Below the pieces are notes generated by a model. That model did not search any database. It saw only the letters and a program-made list of their open reading frames with translations, and was not told the DNA's origin. Below are positions 16,705 to 25,228 of a stretch of DNA of 51,008 bases, in pieces. Positions within the stretch are counted from its first letter, which is position 1. Each line of letters starts with the position of its first letter. Origin of the DNA: Prevotella sp. UBA2850. Its GTDB lineage: Bacteria > Bacteroidota > Bacteroidia > Bacteroidales > Bacteroidaceae. Location of the stretch: the NCBI GenBank assembly GCA_002350805.1, contig DEFO01000033.1, forward strand, positions 1 through 51,008. The letters are read 5' to 3'. Both the position numbers and the translations under genes were made by a program.

Positions 16705-18990
16705 TTACTTCATCAATTCATCCATATAATTGTAGAAATCCTGACTCTCGCCCACAATAATCTTGTTGATGGTGCCGTCGGGATTGATGATGATCTTGGT
16801 GGGATAGCCCTCTACGGCATATTTCTCGGGAGTACCGTCGGCAGCCTTGTTGTAGACGTGCAGCCAGGGCAGCTGATTGTCTGCTACGGCCTTCTTCCAT
16901 TTCTCCACGGTGTCGCTGCAGTCAACACCCACAATCTCAAACTTGCCACGGTATTTCTCGTAGTACTTCTTCATGTCGGGCATGCCCTTGATGCACCAGC
17001 CGCACCATGAGCCCCAGAAGTCGAGCACCACATACTTGCCCCGCAGCGACGACAGGGTGAAGGGCTTGCCGTTAATGTCGTCGAGCGTAAAGTCGGGAGC
17101 CAACACACCAGGTTTGATGGCCTCTTTGGCTTCCTTGGCCAGGCGTTCGTTCTCGGCGTTTTTCAGCATGGCATCAATTACCGGTTTCATGCGGCCATTT
17201 TTAACGTAGTAGTTTAAGTTTTTGACTACCGACTCCAGGCTGTCTGTTTCAACAACCTGCAACAGGGGGGCACTCACCTCATCGCGCGGATGGCTCTTGA
17301 TGTATTCGGCCATCTCTTTCTTCATCTCTGCATACAACTTCTCCTGCGATTCAATGTAAGCGGCTTTGTTGGCATCCATCTGTTTGCGGTTTTTCTTCTC
17401 GTTCTTTGCCAGTTTCTCATATTCTTTTTCGTAGGCATCTCGGTCGTCCGACATTTTGGCTTGATACATGTTCAGTTTCTCGCCGATGGGGGCATACTGC
17501 TCGTAGAAGTTCGAGCCGCTGATCTTCATGTCGGCAAAGCTGCCGGTCAGGTTGGCAAACTCGCCTGCCATAGCAGGAATGCTCACCGAGTGGTAGTGGT
17601 CGCCCGGGCGCATCAGCACCAGATTTTGCGGCTTGTCAAGTGGCAGGGTGATGTCCAGTTTGCCGTCTTTCAGCGCATATTTTTTTAAATCGTTGCGCTG
17701 CCAGTCACCAAAATACATCGGCATGATGACCACACTATCGGTCAGTTCGGCGAGCTTGCCTGTCAGGTGAAATGTTTCCAGCTTGTTTCCGTAGAGATTC
17801 ACCAGTTGGCGGTCCAGACGGGCATCGCGGCAGTTGGTCTCCACAATCTCTCCTTTCGGTCCGATGAGCACGCAGTAGGGGATGCCGTTGAAGTTATAGG
17901 TCTTGGCTACCTCACCGAAACCGTCTTTGCAAATCAGCTGTGTCCACTTCATCTGCTCCTCGCCCAGAGCCTTGTGCCAGGCTTTGTTGTCGGTGTCCAT
18001 CGATACGCTCACAATGTCGAATCCCTGTGGATGATACAGGCCGTAGAGCTGCTTCAGGTGGGGAATACTGCCTCGACAGGGACCGCACCAAGAGGCCCAG
18101 AACTCCAGCAACGTGTAGTTGCCCTTGCCCAGATACTCCGACAACTGGTGGTCGCGTCCGTCGGCGTCCATCAGCGTCACGTCGGCAAACGGGGCTCCCT
18201 GGGCGGTACGCTTAATCACGTTGGCATGCTCCAGCATGGTTTGTCCCTGAGTGGTGGCCTTCATCTTGTCGCTGATGGAGGCCACAAGGCCCTCGATAGT
18301 GGGGTTGTCAAACTGGCTGAGCGACTCGTCGAGTGCCACCACACCAGCCAGGTTGTCGCTGTTGCGCGTGATGAAGTCTTTCAGGAACGCGCAGGTGGCA
18401 GCCTTGGCAGAGTCCTGGCGGGCCAGCTCTTTCACCACGTAGTCCATCGGCGTCACGCTGTTCTTGTCGTAGTATTGCTTGCTGAAAGCCTCGCTCAGAC
18501 GGCTTCTGCGCTTGGTATAGTCGGTGCGTCCCTGCTTGTACTCGCGGTACAGGTCGTTCAGGGGCGAGCCGCTAATCTTCGTTCCCTTATAGTCGTAGAT
18601 GTCGTAGATGGCCACCATGAAGTCCTCCTGCCAGTCGTCCACATTGGCCTCGATGTTCACTTTCTCGTTGCCCATCAGCAGCGGCAGCACCGGGCGCATG
18701 GCGATGCGTCCGTTCTCCTGGTCACCCCGGTTGTCGTTGGGGAAATACTTCAGCAGCAGCAAACTGGGCTCGGCGAGCTTGCCCTTAAACGCAAACTGTC
18801 CGTTGCGGATAACGGTAGAGTCGAGCACCACCGGGCGGTACTTCAACTGTTCGTCGGTTCCACTCTTGCACAAATAGATGGTTTTACCTTCTACGTCGCC
18901 TTTTAGCCGACCTGTGATTTTGTAGTTTTTAGCCGTGATGCCAGTTACTGCAAGCAACATGGCACACACCAATACAATTGCTTTTTTCAT
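16705..18990 (-). CDS. Secreted protein with two TlpA thioredoxin domains (WCGPC and WCGWC)
   Basis: A 761-residue exported thiol-disulfide protein. A signal peptide ends at ITA (about residue 20). An N-terminal DUF4369-like beta domain follows (about 22-130), then a helical linker. The first TlpA/AhpC-type thioredoxin domain (about 265-400) has active site WCGPC, followed by a second beta/helical region with a lysine- and glutamate-rich, coiled-coil-like stretch (about 510-580). The second thioredoxin domain (about 625-760) has WCGWC and the cis-Pro in GYPTK. Such proteins act in the periplasm, reducing or exchanging disulfides. It is the last gene of the SusCD locus; no TAnnTTTG element was found just upstream. 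Confidence 0.88.
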   Translation of the reverse strand: MKKAIVLVCAMLLAVTGITAKNYKITGRLKGDVEGKTIYLCKSGTDEQLKYRPVVLDSTVIRNGQFAFKGKLAEPSLLLLKYFPNDNRGDQENGRIAMRPVLPLLMGNEKVNIEANVDDWQEDFMVAIYDIYDYKGTKISGSPLNDLYREYKQGRTDYTKRRSRLSEAFSKQYYDKNSVTPMDYVVKELARQDSAKAATCAFLKDFITRNSDNLAGVVALDESLSQFDNPTIEGLVASISDKMKATTQGQTMLEHANVIKRTAQGAPFADVTLMDADGRDHQLSEYLGKGNYTLLEFWASWCGPCRGSIPHLKQLYGLYHPQGFDIVSVSMDTDNKAWHKALGEEQMKWTQLICKDGFGEVAKTYNFNGIPYCVLIGPKGEIVETNCRDARLDRQLVNLYGNKLETFHLTGKLAELTDSVVIMPMYFGDWQRNDLKKYALKDGKLDITLPLDKPQNLVLMRPGDHYHSVSIPAMAGEFANLTGSFADMKISGSNFYEQYAPIGEKLNMYQAKMSDDRDAYEKEYEKLAKNEKKNRKQMDANKAAYIESQEKLYAEMKKEMAEYIKSHPRDEVSAPLLQVVETDSLESVVKNLNYYVKNGRMKPVIDAMLKNAENERLAKEAKEAIKPGVLAPDFTLDDINGKPFTLSSLRGKYVVLDFWGSWCGWCIKGMPDMKKYYEKYRGKFEIVGVDCSDTVEKWKKAVADNQLPWLHVYNKAADGTPEKYAVEGYPTKIIINPDGTINKIIVGESQDFYNYMDELMK

Positions 18991-19234
18991 ATGCTTCAGT
19001 TTTTCATATACTTTTTTCTTTTTTACTAATGATAATACTGCGAAAGAGACGTTTTGTCATCGTTTGTTCAGACAAGTTTTAATTCTTTTACTGTTTTTAA
19101 CAGTCATTTCTCGTCAACTGATGGCGGCTGACGGTGTCAGATATCTGTTAGAACGGCACTTGTTATCTCCCACATTCGTCTCATCTTACGCCTCACTTTC
19201 GGCTATGAGACGGGCCGTTTCGTCTTAATCACAC
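18991..19234. other. Gap between the two double-thioredoxin genes
   Basis: No gene is seen. The sequence is mixed in composition, with no repeats and no exact TAnnTTTG element on the minus strand. Transcription of the gene below therefore probably depends on read-through past the terminator at 19235-19278. Confidence 0.4.
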
Positions 19235-19278
19235 AAAAAAGGGGCCCAGCTACCCGTTTGAGATAGGAAGCTGAGCCC
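19235..19278 (-). terminator. Terminator or attenuator between the double-thioredoxin genes
   Basis: GGGCTCAGCT / AGCTGGGCCC (minus strand) forms a 10-base stem with one mismatched step, followed by CTTTTTT. Confidence 0.75.
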
Positions 19279-19345
19279 GCTGTTACTTATACTGAAAAGG
19301 ATACTTATTCAGGTGAAGAAAGCTTTATACGTAAAGGATGGATTC

Positions 19346-21499
19346 TTACTTGAGCAACTCTGCCAGTTGCTGGTCGAGCTTCTCGTCCTCGCCCTCGTTG
19401 ATTTTGCAGACGATTCGGCCCTCTCGGTCGATGAGATATTTGGTGGGCAGGAAGTGGATGGCGTATTTCTCGCTAATGTCGTTCGTGGTGTCGCGCTCTC
19501 CAGTCTCACGGTTCATCTTGAAGCCGCGCAGCACGTGGTGGAAACCGTTGCCCGTGAGTCCGTCTTTCTCGACAGCCTTCTTCCATGCCTCGGGATTGCC
19601 GTCGTCGTCGCTGACGTAGACCATATCCAGTCCCTTGTCGTGATACTTCTCGTAGAGTGCCTTCATGTGCGGGTTGCTCTTGCGGCAGGGTACGCACCAC
19701 GAGGCCCAGAAATCGAGAATCACCACTTTGCCTTTCAGACTCGACAGGGTGAACGGCTTGCCGTTGATGTCGTTGGCCGTAAAGTCGGGAGCGGTGGCGC
19801 CGGGCTGTGTCTTGGCGAGGGCATCGATTTCTTTCTCAATATCCTCGGTGTCGCCATAGAGGCGCACGCGCTCGCTGAATCCGTAGTACACCTTCTTGAT
19901 GTCCTCGTAGCTCATCTCTCCCATCTCGGGCATGAAGAGGGCAGGCGAGAGGTAAGAGTCGGGATGGGTCTGATAGTAGTTTTTCATCAGCTCGCCGTAT
20001 TTCTGCCCCAGCGGTTCCATCTTCTTGCGAATGGCGTTGCGCTGCTTGTCAGTCTTGGCTGCGTAGTATTGCTCGTTCAGCTTGGCGAGGGGCTCTGTGT
20101 AGGGCTTCACCATAGCCTCGTATTCGTTCTGGTCGTCCTGTGCCTTGCCTCCCTTGACGGTAGCCTCGGCCAGCTTGCCGCTGGGAGCGTCGACGGTGAA
20201 TGTACCCTCCTCAAGAGCCAGGCTGGCATAGTCGCCCCCTTTATAGGGGTCCCAGTCGCCCAGCAGCAGTTGGCCGCTGCTATAGGGTTTGTCCATGACG
20301 CCCTTCAGCTGGAAGCGCCCGTCCTTGACGGTGGTGGTCTCTCGCTTCATCTTGTCGCGCGGGCCATAGCTCAGCGTCACCTGCTTGCCCTCGGCGTTGG
20401 CCACCGTTCCGGTGATGGTAAAGGGGTACTCTGGCTTTCCCAAGAGCCTCTCCAGCTCGCTGGAGAGCTGCTCGTCGCTCTCAATCTTGCACACGATGCG
20501 GCCCTGCTGGTCGATGAGATATTTCGTGGGCAGATAGTGAATGGCATACTTGCCGCTGATCTCGTTGGTCTTGTCATATTGGCGGGTCTTGCGGTCGATG
20601 AGCTTCAAGCCACGCAGCACGTGGTGGAAGCCGTCGCCTTTCAGTTGGTCCTGCTCAACGGCCTTACGCCAGGCATTCGGATTGTTGTCGTCGTCGCTTA
20701 CGTAGACCATCTCCAGGCCCTTGGCACGATATTTCTTGTAGAGTTCCAGCATGTGAGGGTTGCTTTTGCGACAGGGCACGCACCACGAGGCCCAGAAGTC
20801 GATAATCACTACATGTCCCTTCAGGCTCGACAGGGTGAACGGCTTGCCGTTGATGTCGTTGGCCGTAAAGTCGGGAGCAGGCATGCCAGGCTGCACATTT
20901 GCCAGGGCTGCCAACTCTTCCTCAACGCTCTTCACCACCTCCTGACTGCCGTTCTTCTTTACGTTGTCGGTCAAGCGGCTGTAGGTCTCTTTCAGCTCCT
21001 CGTAGCTCATGCGGCCCATGACATAGCGCAGCTGGTCGAGGGCGACATACGAGTCGGGGTGAGAGCCGATGTAGTCGAGCATCACCTTCTCCACCTCGCT
21101 CCGGTCGGCAGCTTTCAGGGCCGCATTCAACTCGTTCATCTCGCTCTGTGTCTTACCGCCGGTGATGACGCCCTGCATGAAGTTGTCGGCATCAATATCG
21201 GCAGCCATCTTGCCAGGCTCGATGGCTATCTGGATGTATTTGGGTCTTTGTGTCGGGGATGTCTGTTGCAGACTGCCCATATAGAGCAGACCACTCTGAT
21301 AGGGCTTGGCGGTTTCGCCCTTGAAGGCAAACTTGCCTTTCTTCACGATGGTGCTGTCGGTCTTGTCGCCATTCATCAGGTAGATGGTCTCGCCGTCGGC
21401 ATGGGTGATTTTACCTTTCAGGGAGTATTTGCCTCCTTGTGCAAATGTTGCTGTCGCCAAACTTAGCAAGGCGACTAGCATGAGAGTTCTGGTCTTCAT
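19346..21499 (-). CDS. Secreted DUF4369-TlpA tandem protein (two WCVPC domains)
   Basis: A 717-residue exported protein made of two similar halves. Each half has a DUF4369 beta domain (YSLKGKITHADG... and FTITGTVANAEG...), a helical linker, and a TlpA-type thioredoxin domain with active site FWASWCVPC followed by RKSNPHM. The thioredoxin halves share long identical peptide stretches, including FTANDINGKPFTLSSL, and a perfect 53-bp DNA repeat, so the duplication is recent. The first Met of a clean signal peptide (MKTRTLMLVALLSLATATFA) is at 21499; ATGs at 21517 and 21532 would lengthen it. It probably exchanges disulfides in the periplasm, with substrate supplied by the SusCD pair. Confidence 0.88.
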   Translation of the reverse strand: MKTRTLMLVALLSLATATFAQGGKYSLKGKITHADGETIYLMNGDKTDSTIVKKGKFAFKGETAKPYQSGLLYMGSLQQTSPTQRPKYIQIAIEPGKMAADIDADNFMQGVITGGKTQSEMNELNAALKAADRSEVEKVMLDYIGSHPDSYVALDQLRYVMGRMSYEELKETYSRLTDNVKKNGSQEVVKSVEEELAALANVQPGMPAPDFTANDINGKPFTLSSLKGHVVIIDFWASWCVPCRKSNPHMLELYKKYRAKGLEMVYVSDDDNNPNAWRKAVEQDQLKGDGFHHVLRGLKLIDRKTRQYDKTNEISGKYAIHYLPTKYLIDQQGRIVCKIESDEQLSSELERLLGKPEYPFTITGTVANAEGKQVTLSYGPRDKMKRETTTVKDGRFQLKGVMDKPYSSGQLLLGDWDPYKGGDYASLALEEGTFTVDAPSGKLAEATVKGGKAQDDQNEYEAMVKPYTEPLAKLNEQYYAAKTDKQRNAIRKKMEPLGQKYGELMKNYYQTHPDSYLSPALFMPEMGEMSYEDIKKVYYGFSERVRLYGDTEDIEKEIDALAKTQPGATAPDFTANDINGKPFTLSSLKGKVVILDFWASWCVPCRKSNPHMKALYEKYHDKGLDMVYVSDDDGNPEAWKKAVEKDGLTGNGFHHVLRGFKMNRETGERDTTNDISEKYAIHFLPTKYLIDREGRIVCKINEGEDEKLDQQLAELLK

Positions 21500-21623
21500 A
21501 GTTGCTTTTTTTGTCATTATATTTGTATTCACTATTTATTATACAAGAGATGACAACTTTTGTATCATGAATTTCAAGAAAGTTATCATAAATTTAAGGC
21601 AGTTAACATGTGGCGCATAGATG

Positions 21624-21665
21624 TAAAAAAATAAGGAGCTAATGGAACTCTTTCCCTTAACTCCC
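21624..21665 (-). terminator. Terminator or attenuator after the ThuA/DsbD fusion gene
   Basis: On the minus strand AGGGAG pairs with CTCCTT across an imperfect stem with TTAA opposite TTAG, followed by TTATTTTTTT. Confidence 0.6.
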
Positions 21666-21687
21666 TATCTTCTTGTCTGTCATTCGC

Positions 21688-23619
21688 TTACTTCAGGTCG
21701 AAGCTCAGCTCCACGTCGCGTGGCGGCAGACAGGCATGCTCGTCGCACGTCTGATAGTTCACGGTGCAGGTCACCTTGCCGCGTCCGCTGCCCTTGATGC
21801 GCTGGCGGAACATCACGTCGCCCTCGTAGATGGTGGTGCCGGTGCTGCCCAGGTTCTTAAACGACGGAATCTGCAGGTCGCCCACCTTCTGGTAGTTGCC
21901 CTCGGTCTGAATGTCGAAGGTGGTGGCAATGTAGGGATCCTGGTCGCTGACAAAGCCGTAGATGTGGAAACCGTTGTGCATCTTCACGCGGATGACCAGC
22001 TCTTTGTCACCGTCGACGAGGTTGTTCACCACACCGGAGATGAGCACGGGATTGTCGCGGTTGGTCTCACCGCTGATTTCGGGCGTCTTCTGCTCGGGCA
22101 CCTCGTTGTATTTCAATACCGAGTAGTCGTTGCCCGGCACGTTTTTGTCCTGCGAGTTCACCAGCCATACCCATCCGCCGCTCTCGGTGAAGAACAGCTT
22201 GTTCTGATACTTCTGATACCAGTCGCGATATTGCTTGGCTGTCTCGTAGCGCAACAGGGTGTAACGCTCCAGCAGGCGGCGGCCCTTCTCGGCGTCCTGT
22301 CCGCTCTCCCAGAGCGAGATGGCCTTGTCGAGCAGGCGCTTGTCGTTGTTGGGAATGCCCAGGCTCTTGGCATCCTCGTCGAGCTGCAGGCCGTAGCTGT
22401 TGAACGAACCATAAAAATAAGGTGTGTTCTCCTCGTAATACTTGGCATAGGCTGCCTCATTGTCACCAAACTGCTCGTAGAGGGGACCTGCCTGCTGGCG
22501 GAGCCACTGTTCGGCAGTAGGGATGGGCTGCGGCTTCCATTGCAGATACATAGCCATCTGTCCCTTCACCTCTTTACCTGCGGCTTTGGCGGCCTTGAGC
22601 GAGTCGGCGAGGTGTTTGGTAGAGGCGTTGAACGCTTCAATGCTTTTCTTATAATCTTCCCAGCACTTGCGAGTCACTCTATAGGCGCTCTCTTTGGCCT
22701 CGATGCGGGTGGCAATACTTTCAGAGAGCTTGCGGGCGATGACGTGCTGTCCGGCAAACTTCGAGATATAGACAATGGCGTTGGCCAACAGGGGCTTGGC
22801 CTCGTCGGTCATGTCCATGGGTGCGGCGGCAAATCCCCAGTGGAAGAACGAGCCGTGGCGGCCCAGGGCCATTGCGTCGATAGACTTGGCACAGTTGCCG
22901 CTGCTGATCCATTCGGCCTCGGGCGAGTCCTCAAAGCCCCAAGGACGGCTCACCATACCGATCAGGAAACCCTTGTCGGTCTCATAACCCTTGCTGTTCA
23001 CGCGCCACATCTTGGTGGTTTCGGGCAGCGTCTCGCCCACCAGGGGCGCAAACTCCTTGGCTCCCTCGGGCGTGGGACGGTCAACGAGCGTCATCTTCAC
23101 GCGGTAAGGACCTTTGAAGATGGGGTGGCTGGTGCGCATGCCCAGAGCCCATTGGTCGAGGCACTTGCAATACCAGTCGGTCTTCAGTCCCATGTGGCGG
23201 CCTACACGCTCGCCCAGTTCGGCCATGGTGATAACGGGGCGGTCGAAGTCGTCGGGGAAATACTTGGCCTCGATGCGCTTCACGAAGCGCTGTCCGTCCA
23301 TCACGGTCTGTTGCTTCTCAAGAGGCTTCGGCTCTCCGTCCAGCACGGTCACGTCGTAGTCGTACGACATCTTGTAGTTGTAGTCGTCGGCCATCACCAC
23401 CTTCACGGTGGTGAAATACTCGCCCAGGAACTGCTCGAACGAGGCGGTGCGCTCCTTCACGCTGCGCTCGTTCTCGGCCTTGTCGTAGTCGGTGGCAAAC
23501 GTCTCCAGGTTGGAGTGTCCGCCCACGTAGAGCACGCGTAGTTTCGTTTTCTTGACGGCACCCATCATGGTGATGCTCATCGCCAGCAGCAGAGTGCTGA
23601 GCAGAAAGATTTTTTTCAT
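21688..23619 (-). CDS. ThuA-like / DsbD-alpha-like secreted fusion protein
   Basis: A 643-residue exported protein that I do not recognise as one known family. A signal peptide covers residues 1-21. Residues about 27-300 look like a ThuA/class I amidotransferase-like fold: LRVLYVGGHSN at the start, YDVTVLDGEP, and ALGRHGSFFHWGFAAAP followed by LLANAIVYISKFAG. A helical middle (about 310-480) follows. The last 130 residues resemble the N-terminal domain of DsbD, with a Cys pair in YQTCDEHACLPP and HIYGFVSDQDPY. That domain normally passes electrons to periplasmic partners, which fits the two thioredoxin genes downstream. The catalytic Cys of true amidotransferases is not evident. The ATG at 23619 opens on the signal peptide. 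Confidence 0.65.
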   Translation of the reverse strand: MKKIFLLSTLLLAMSITMMGAVKKTKLRVLYVGGHSNLETFATDYDKAENERSVKERTASFEQFLGEYFTTVKVVMADDYNYKMSYDYDVTVLDGEPKPLEKQQTVMDGQRFVKRIEAKYFPDDFDRPVITMAELGERVGRHMGLKTDWYCKCLDQWALGMRTSHPIFKGPYRVKMTLVDRPTPEGAKEFAPLVGETLPETTKMWRVNSKGYETDKGFLIGMVSRPWGFEDSPEAEWISSGNCAKSIDAMALGRHGSFFHWGFAAAPMDMTDEAKPLLANAIVYISKFAGQHVIARKLSESIATRIEAKESAYRVTRKCWEDYKKSIEAFNASTKHLADSLKAAKAAGKEVKGQMAMYLQWKPQPIPTAEQWLRQQAGPLYEQFGDNEAAYAKYYEENTPYFYGSFNSYGLQLDEDAKSLGIPNNDKRLLDKAISLWESGQDAEKGRRLLERYTLLRYETAKQYRDWYQKYQNKLFFTESGGWVWLVNSQDKNVPGNDYSVLKYNEVPEQKTPEISGETNRDNPVLISGVVNNLVDGDKELVIRVKMHNGFHIYGFVSDQDPYIATTFDIQTEGNYQKVGDLQIPSFKNLGSTGTTIYEGDVMFRQRIKGSGRGKVTCTVNYQTCDEHACLPPRDVELSFDLK

Positions 23620-23643
23620 GTTGTCTTAGTGTTTTTTTGAAAA

Positions 23644-23688
23644 GATGAAAAGCCAAGACCAACTTCTATGAAGAGAGGCTGGCCTTGG
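23644..23688 (-). terminator. Terminator or attenuator after susD-like gene
   Basis: CCAAGACCA (23653-23661) pairs with TGGCCTTGG (23680-23688); on the minus strand CTTTTCATCTTTTC follows. Hairpins after the SusCD pair commonly reduce expression of downstream genes. Confidence 0.65.
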
Positions 23689-23707
23689 TATCATGGTCAC
23701 AACAATC

Positions 23708-25195
23708 CTACCAGTTGTTGGTGAGATTGGAGTTCTTCTCCGTAGCGTTGACTGGGAACGGGAATATCCACAGCTTCGAGTCGGGACGTAGCGTGTAGGT
23801 CTTGCCGCCGAGAGTACGAGTCTGTGTGGTCTGCCACTCTGCCTCTGTGTTCCAGCGCTTGCGCCATACGAACGTCCATCCCTGCCAGACAAACTCACTG
23901 GCAACGATTTTCTGCATCCACTTGATGGCATCAGCCTTGGCTGTGACTGTTCCCTCCAGTTTCTCAAAGTCGCTGGGCAGACGCTTGGCGCGCAGCTGGT
24001 CGAGCCAGTTCATGGCTGCATTGATATTGCCTGCACGCAACTCACATTCTGCAATAATCAGGTATGATTGTGGAATTGAGAGTCCCATGACGTTAGTGTA
24101 TAACTGATCCATCACATCGTAAGGAGAGTCCCAACCGGGCAGTCCCACAGAAACCATACCATAGTCCATGCCCAGTATCTTTTTCATAGTCTCGTTCAAT
24201 CCGCGTCTACCATAATTTGTCTCCATAGCATCCCACTCGTTGGGGGAGGTCCATAACAGGAAGTTCATATTGGGAATGATAAAGAGTGACTCATCAATGT
24301 TTCGATCATCATGGGCCTCTTTCATATATGGTGGAGCAGTGGGATTGTACATGCTGGTTGTCTCCACTGCATTGGCCCAATAGTCGTACAGGTTGTTGTT
24401 GATGGAGAGAGCTTCCTTCGCTGCGGCCTCTGCCTCCGGATAGTTGCGCATCGCCATCAGGATGTGTGCCTTCAGGGTGAGTGCAGCAGCCTTTCCCCAA
24501 CGCATATAGTTGATGGATTTGGTGGGCAAACTGTTCAGGGCTAGAGCGTCGTTGACATCTGCCAGCATCTGGTCTAAGCACTCCTGAATGGTGTTTTTCT
24601 CGTGTTGCTGCAAGATATCCTTGTCCTCCGTCATATAGATGATACCGGCCTGATCGCCATTACTTCCGTTATAGGCTGGTGCGAATTTCTGGAGCGCCAC
24701 ATAATGGCAGAAGGCACGGGCCACAAGAGCCTCAGCTTTCAGCGCATTCTTTTTCGCCTCATCGCCTTTGGCCATAGGCAATTGCTTCAGGATGGGATTG
24801 CTCACGCGGCCGATGATATTGTAGCAATAGGTGTACGTGGCGTCGCTGTTTGTCAAGGCGGCAATCGTGTTCAGACTTACCTCGTCGTCAAAATAGCCAT
24901 AGAGCAGGGCTTGTCTGCCTTTATTGTCGACAGCCAGCAACGATGGCACGTTTTGGTAGTTGTAAATAATATTACTGCCGATGATGAGGAAGTCGTTGCT
25001 CATAATTCCGTCATATGAATCGGTATTGAGCAGCAGCTCCAAGTCGTTAGTAGAGGCGAGCAGATTCTCACCTTTGGGCTGGATGTCAGTAAAATCATCG
25101 CACGAGGTGGTTGTTGCTGCTAAGGCACAACCCATGATACCGGCAATTGCGAGGTTCCTGATGTTCTTTATCTTGGTTTTCATATCTGTCTTCAT
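23708..25195 (-). CDS. SusD/RagB-family nutrient-binding lipoprotein
   Basis: A 495-residue outer-membrane lipoprotein that would form the lid over the adjacent SusC barrel. The lipobox is ATTTSC with Cys about residue 31, and the acidic DDF following it fits surface export. The SusD helical core is seen in ALKAEALVARAFCHYVALQKF (about 140-160), where the RA.. .Y pattern is diagnostic, and in KAAALTLKAHILMAMRNY (about 235-252). The C-terminal part ends in LRPDSKLWIFPFPVNATEKN.NLTNNW, usual for the family. It follows SusC by 33 bases. The ligand cannot be inferred from SusD itself. Confidence 0.93.
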   Translation of the reverse strand: MKTDMKTKIKNIRNLAIAGIMGCALAATTTSCDDFTDIQPKGENLLASTNDLELLLNTDSYDGIMSNDFLIIGSNIIYNYQNVPSLLAVDNKGRQALLYGYFDDEVSLNTIAALTNSDATYTYCYNIIGRVSNPILKQLPMAKGDEAKKNALKAEALVARAFCHYVALQKFAPAYNGSNGDQAGIIYMTEDKDILQQHEKNTIQECLDQMLADVNDALALNSLPTKSINYMRWGKAAALTLKAHILMAMRNYPEAEAAAKEALSINNNLYDYWANAVETTSMYNPTAPPYMKEAHDDRNIDESLFIIPNMNFLLWTSPNEWDAMETNYGRRGLNETMKKILGMDYGMVSVGLPGWDSPYDVMDQLYTNVMGLSIPQSYLIIAECELRAGNINAAMNWLDQLRAKRLPSDFEKLEGTVTAKADAIKWMQKIVASEFVWQGWTFVWRKRWNTEAEWQTTQTRTLGGKTYTLRPDSKLWIFPFPVNATEKNSNLTNNW

Positions 25196-25228
25196 TTATG
25201 AATGATGAATTATCAATTACTTATCACA

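Noticed and set aside
17767..18906. 379-codon plus-strand frame across the distal double-thioredoxin gene
   Set aside because: Antisense shadow of the WCGPC-bearing half; no recognisable protein pattern.
19313..21466. 717-codon plus-strand frame across the double-thioredoxin gene
   Set aside because: It is antisense to two full DUF4369-TlpA units with a signal peptide; the product is Leu/Val/His-rich without any domain. Its length comes from codon bias.
21673..23541. 622-codon plus-strand frame across the ThuA/DsbD gene
   Set aside because: Same reason: the minus frame has a signal peptide and domain motifs, while this one has none.
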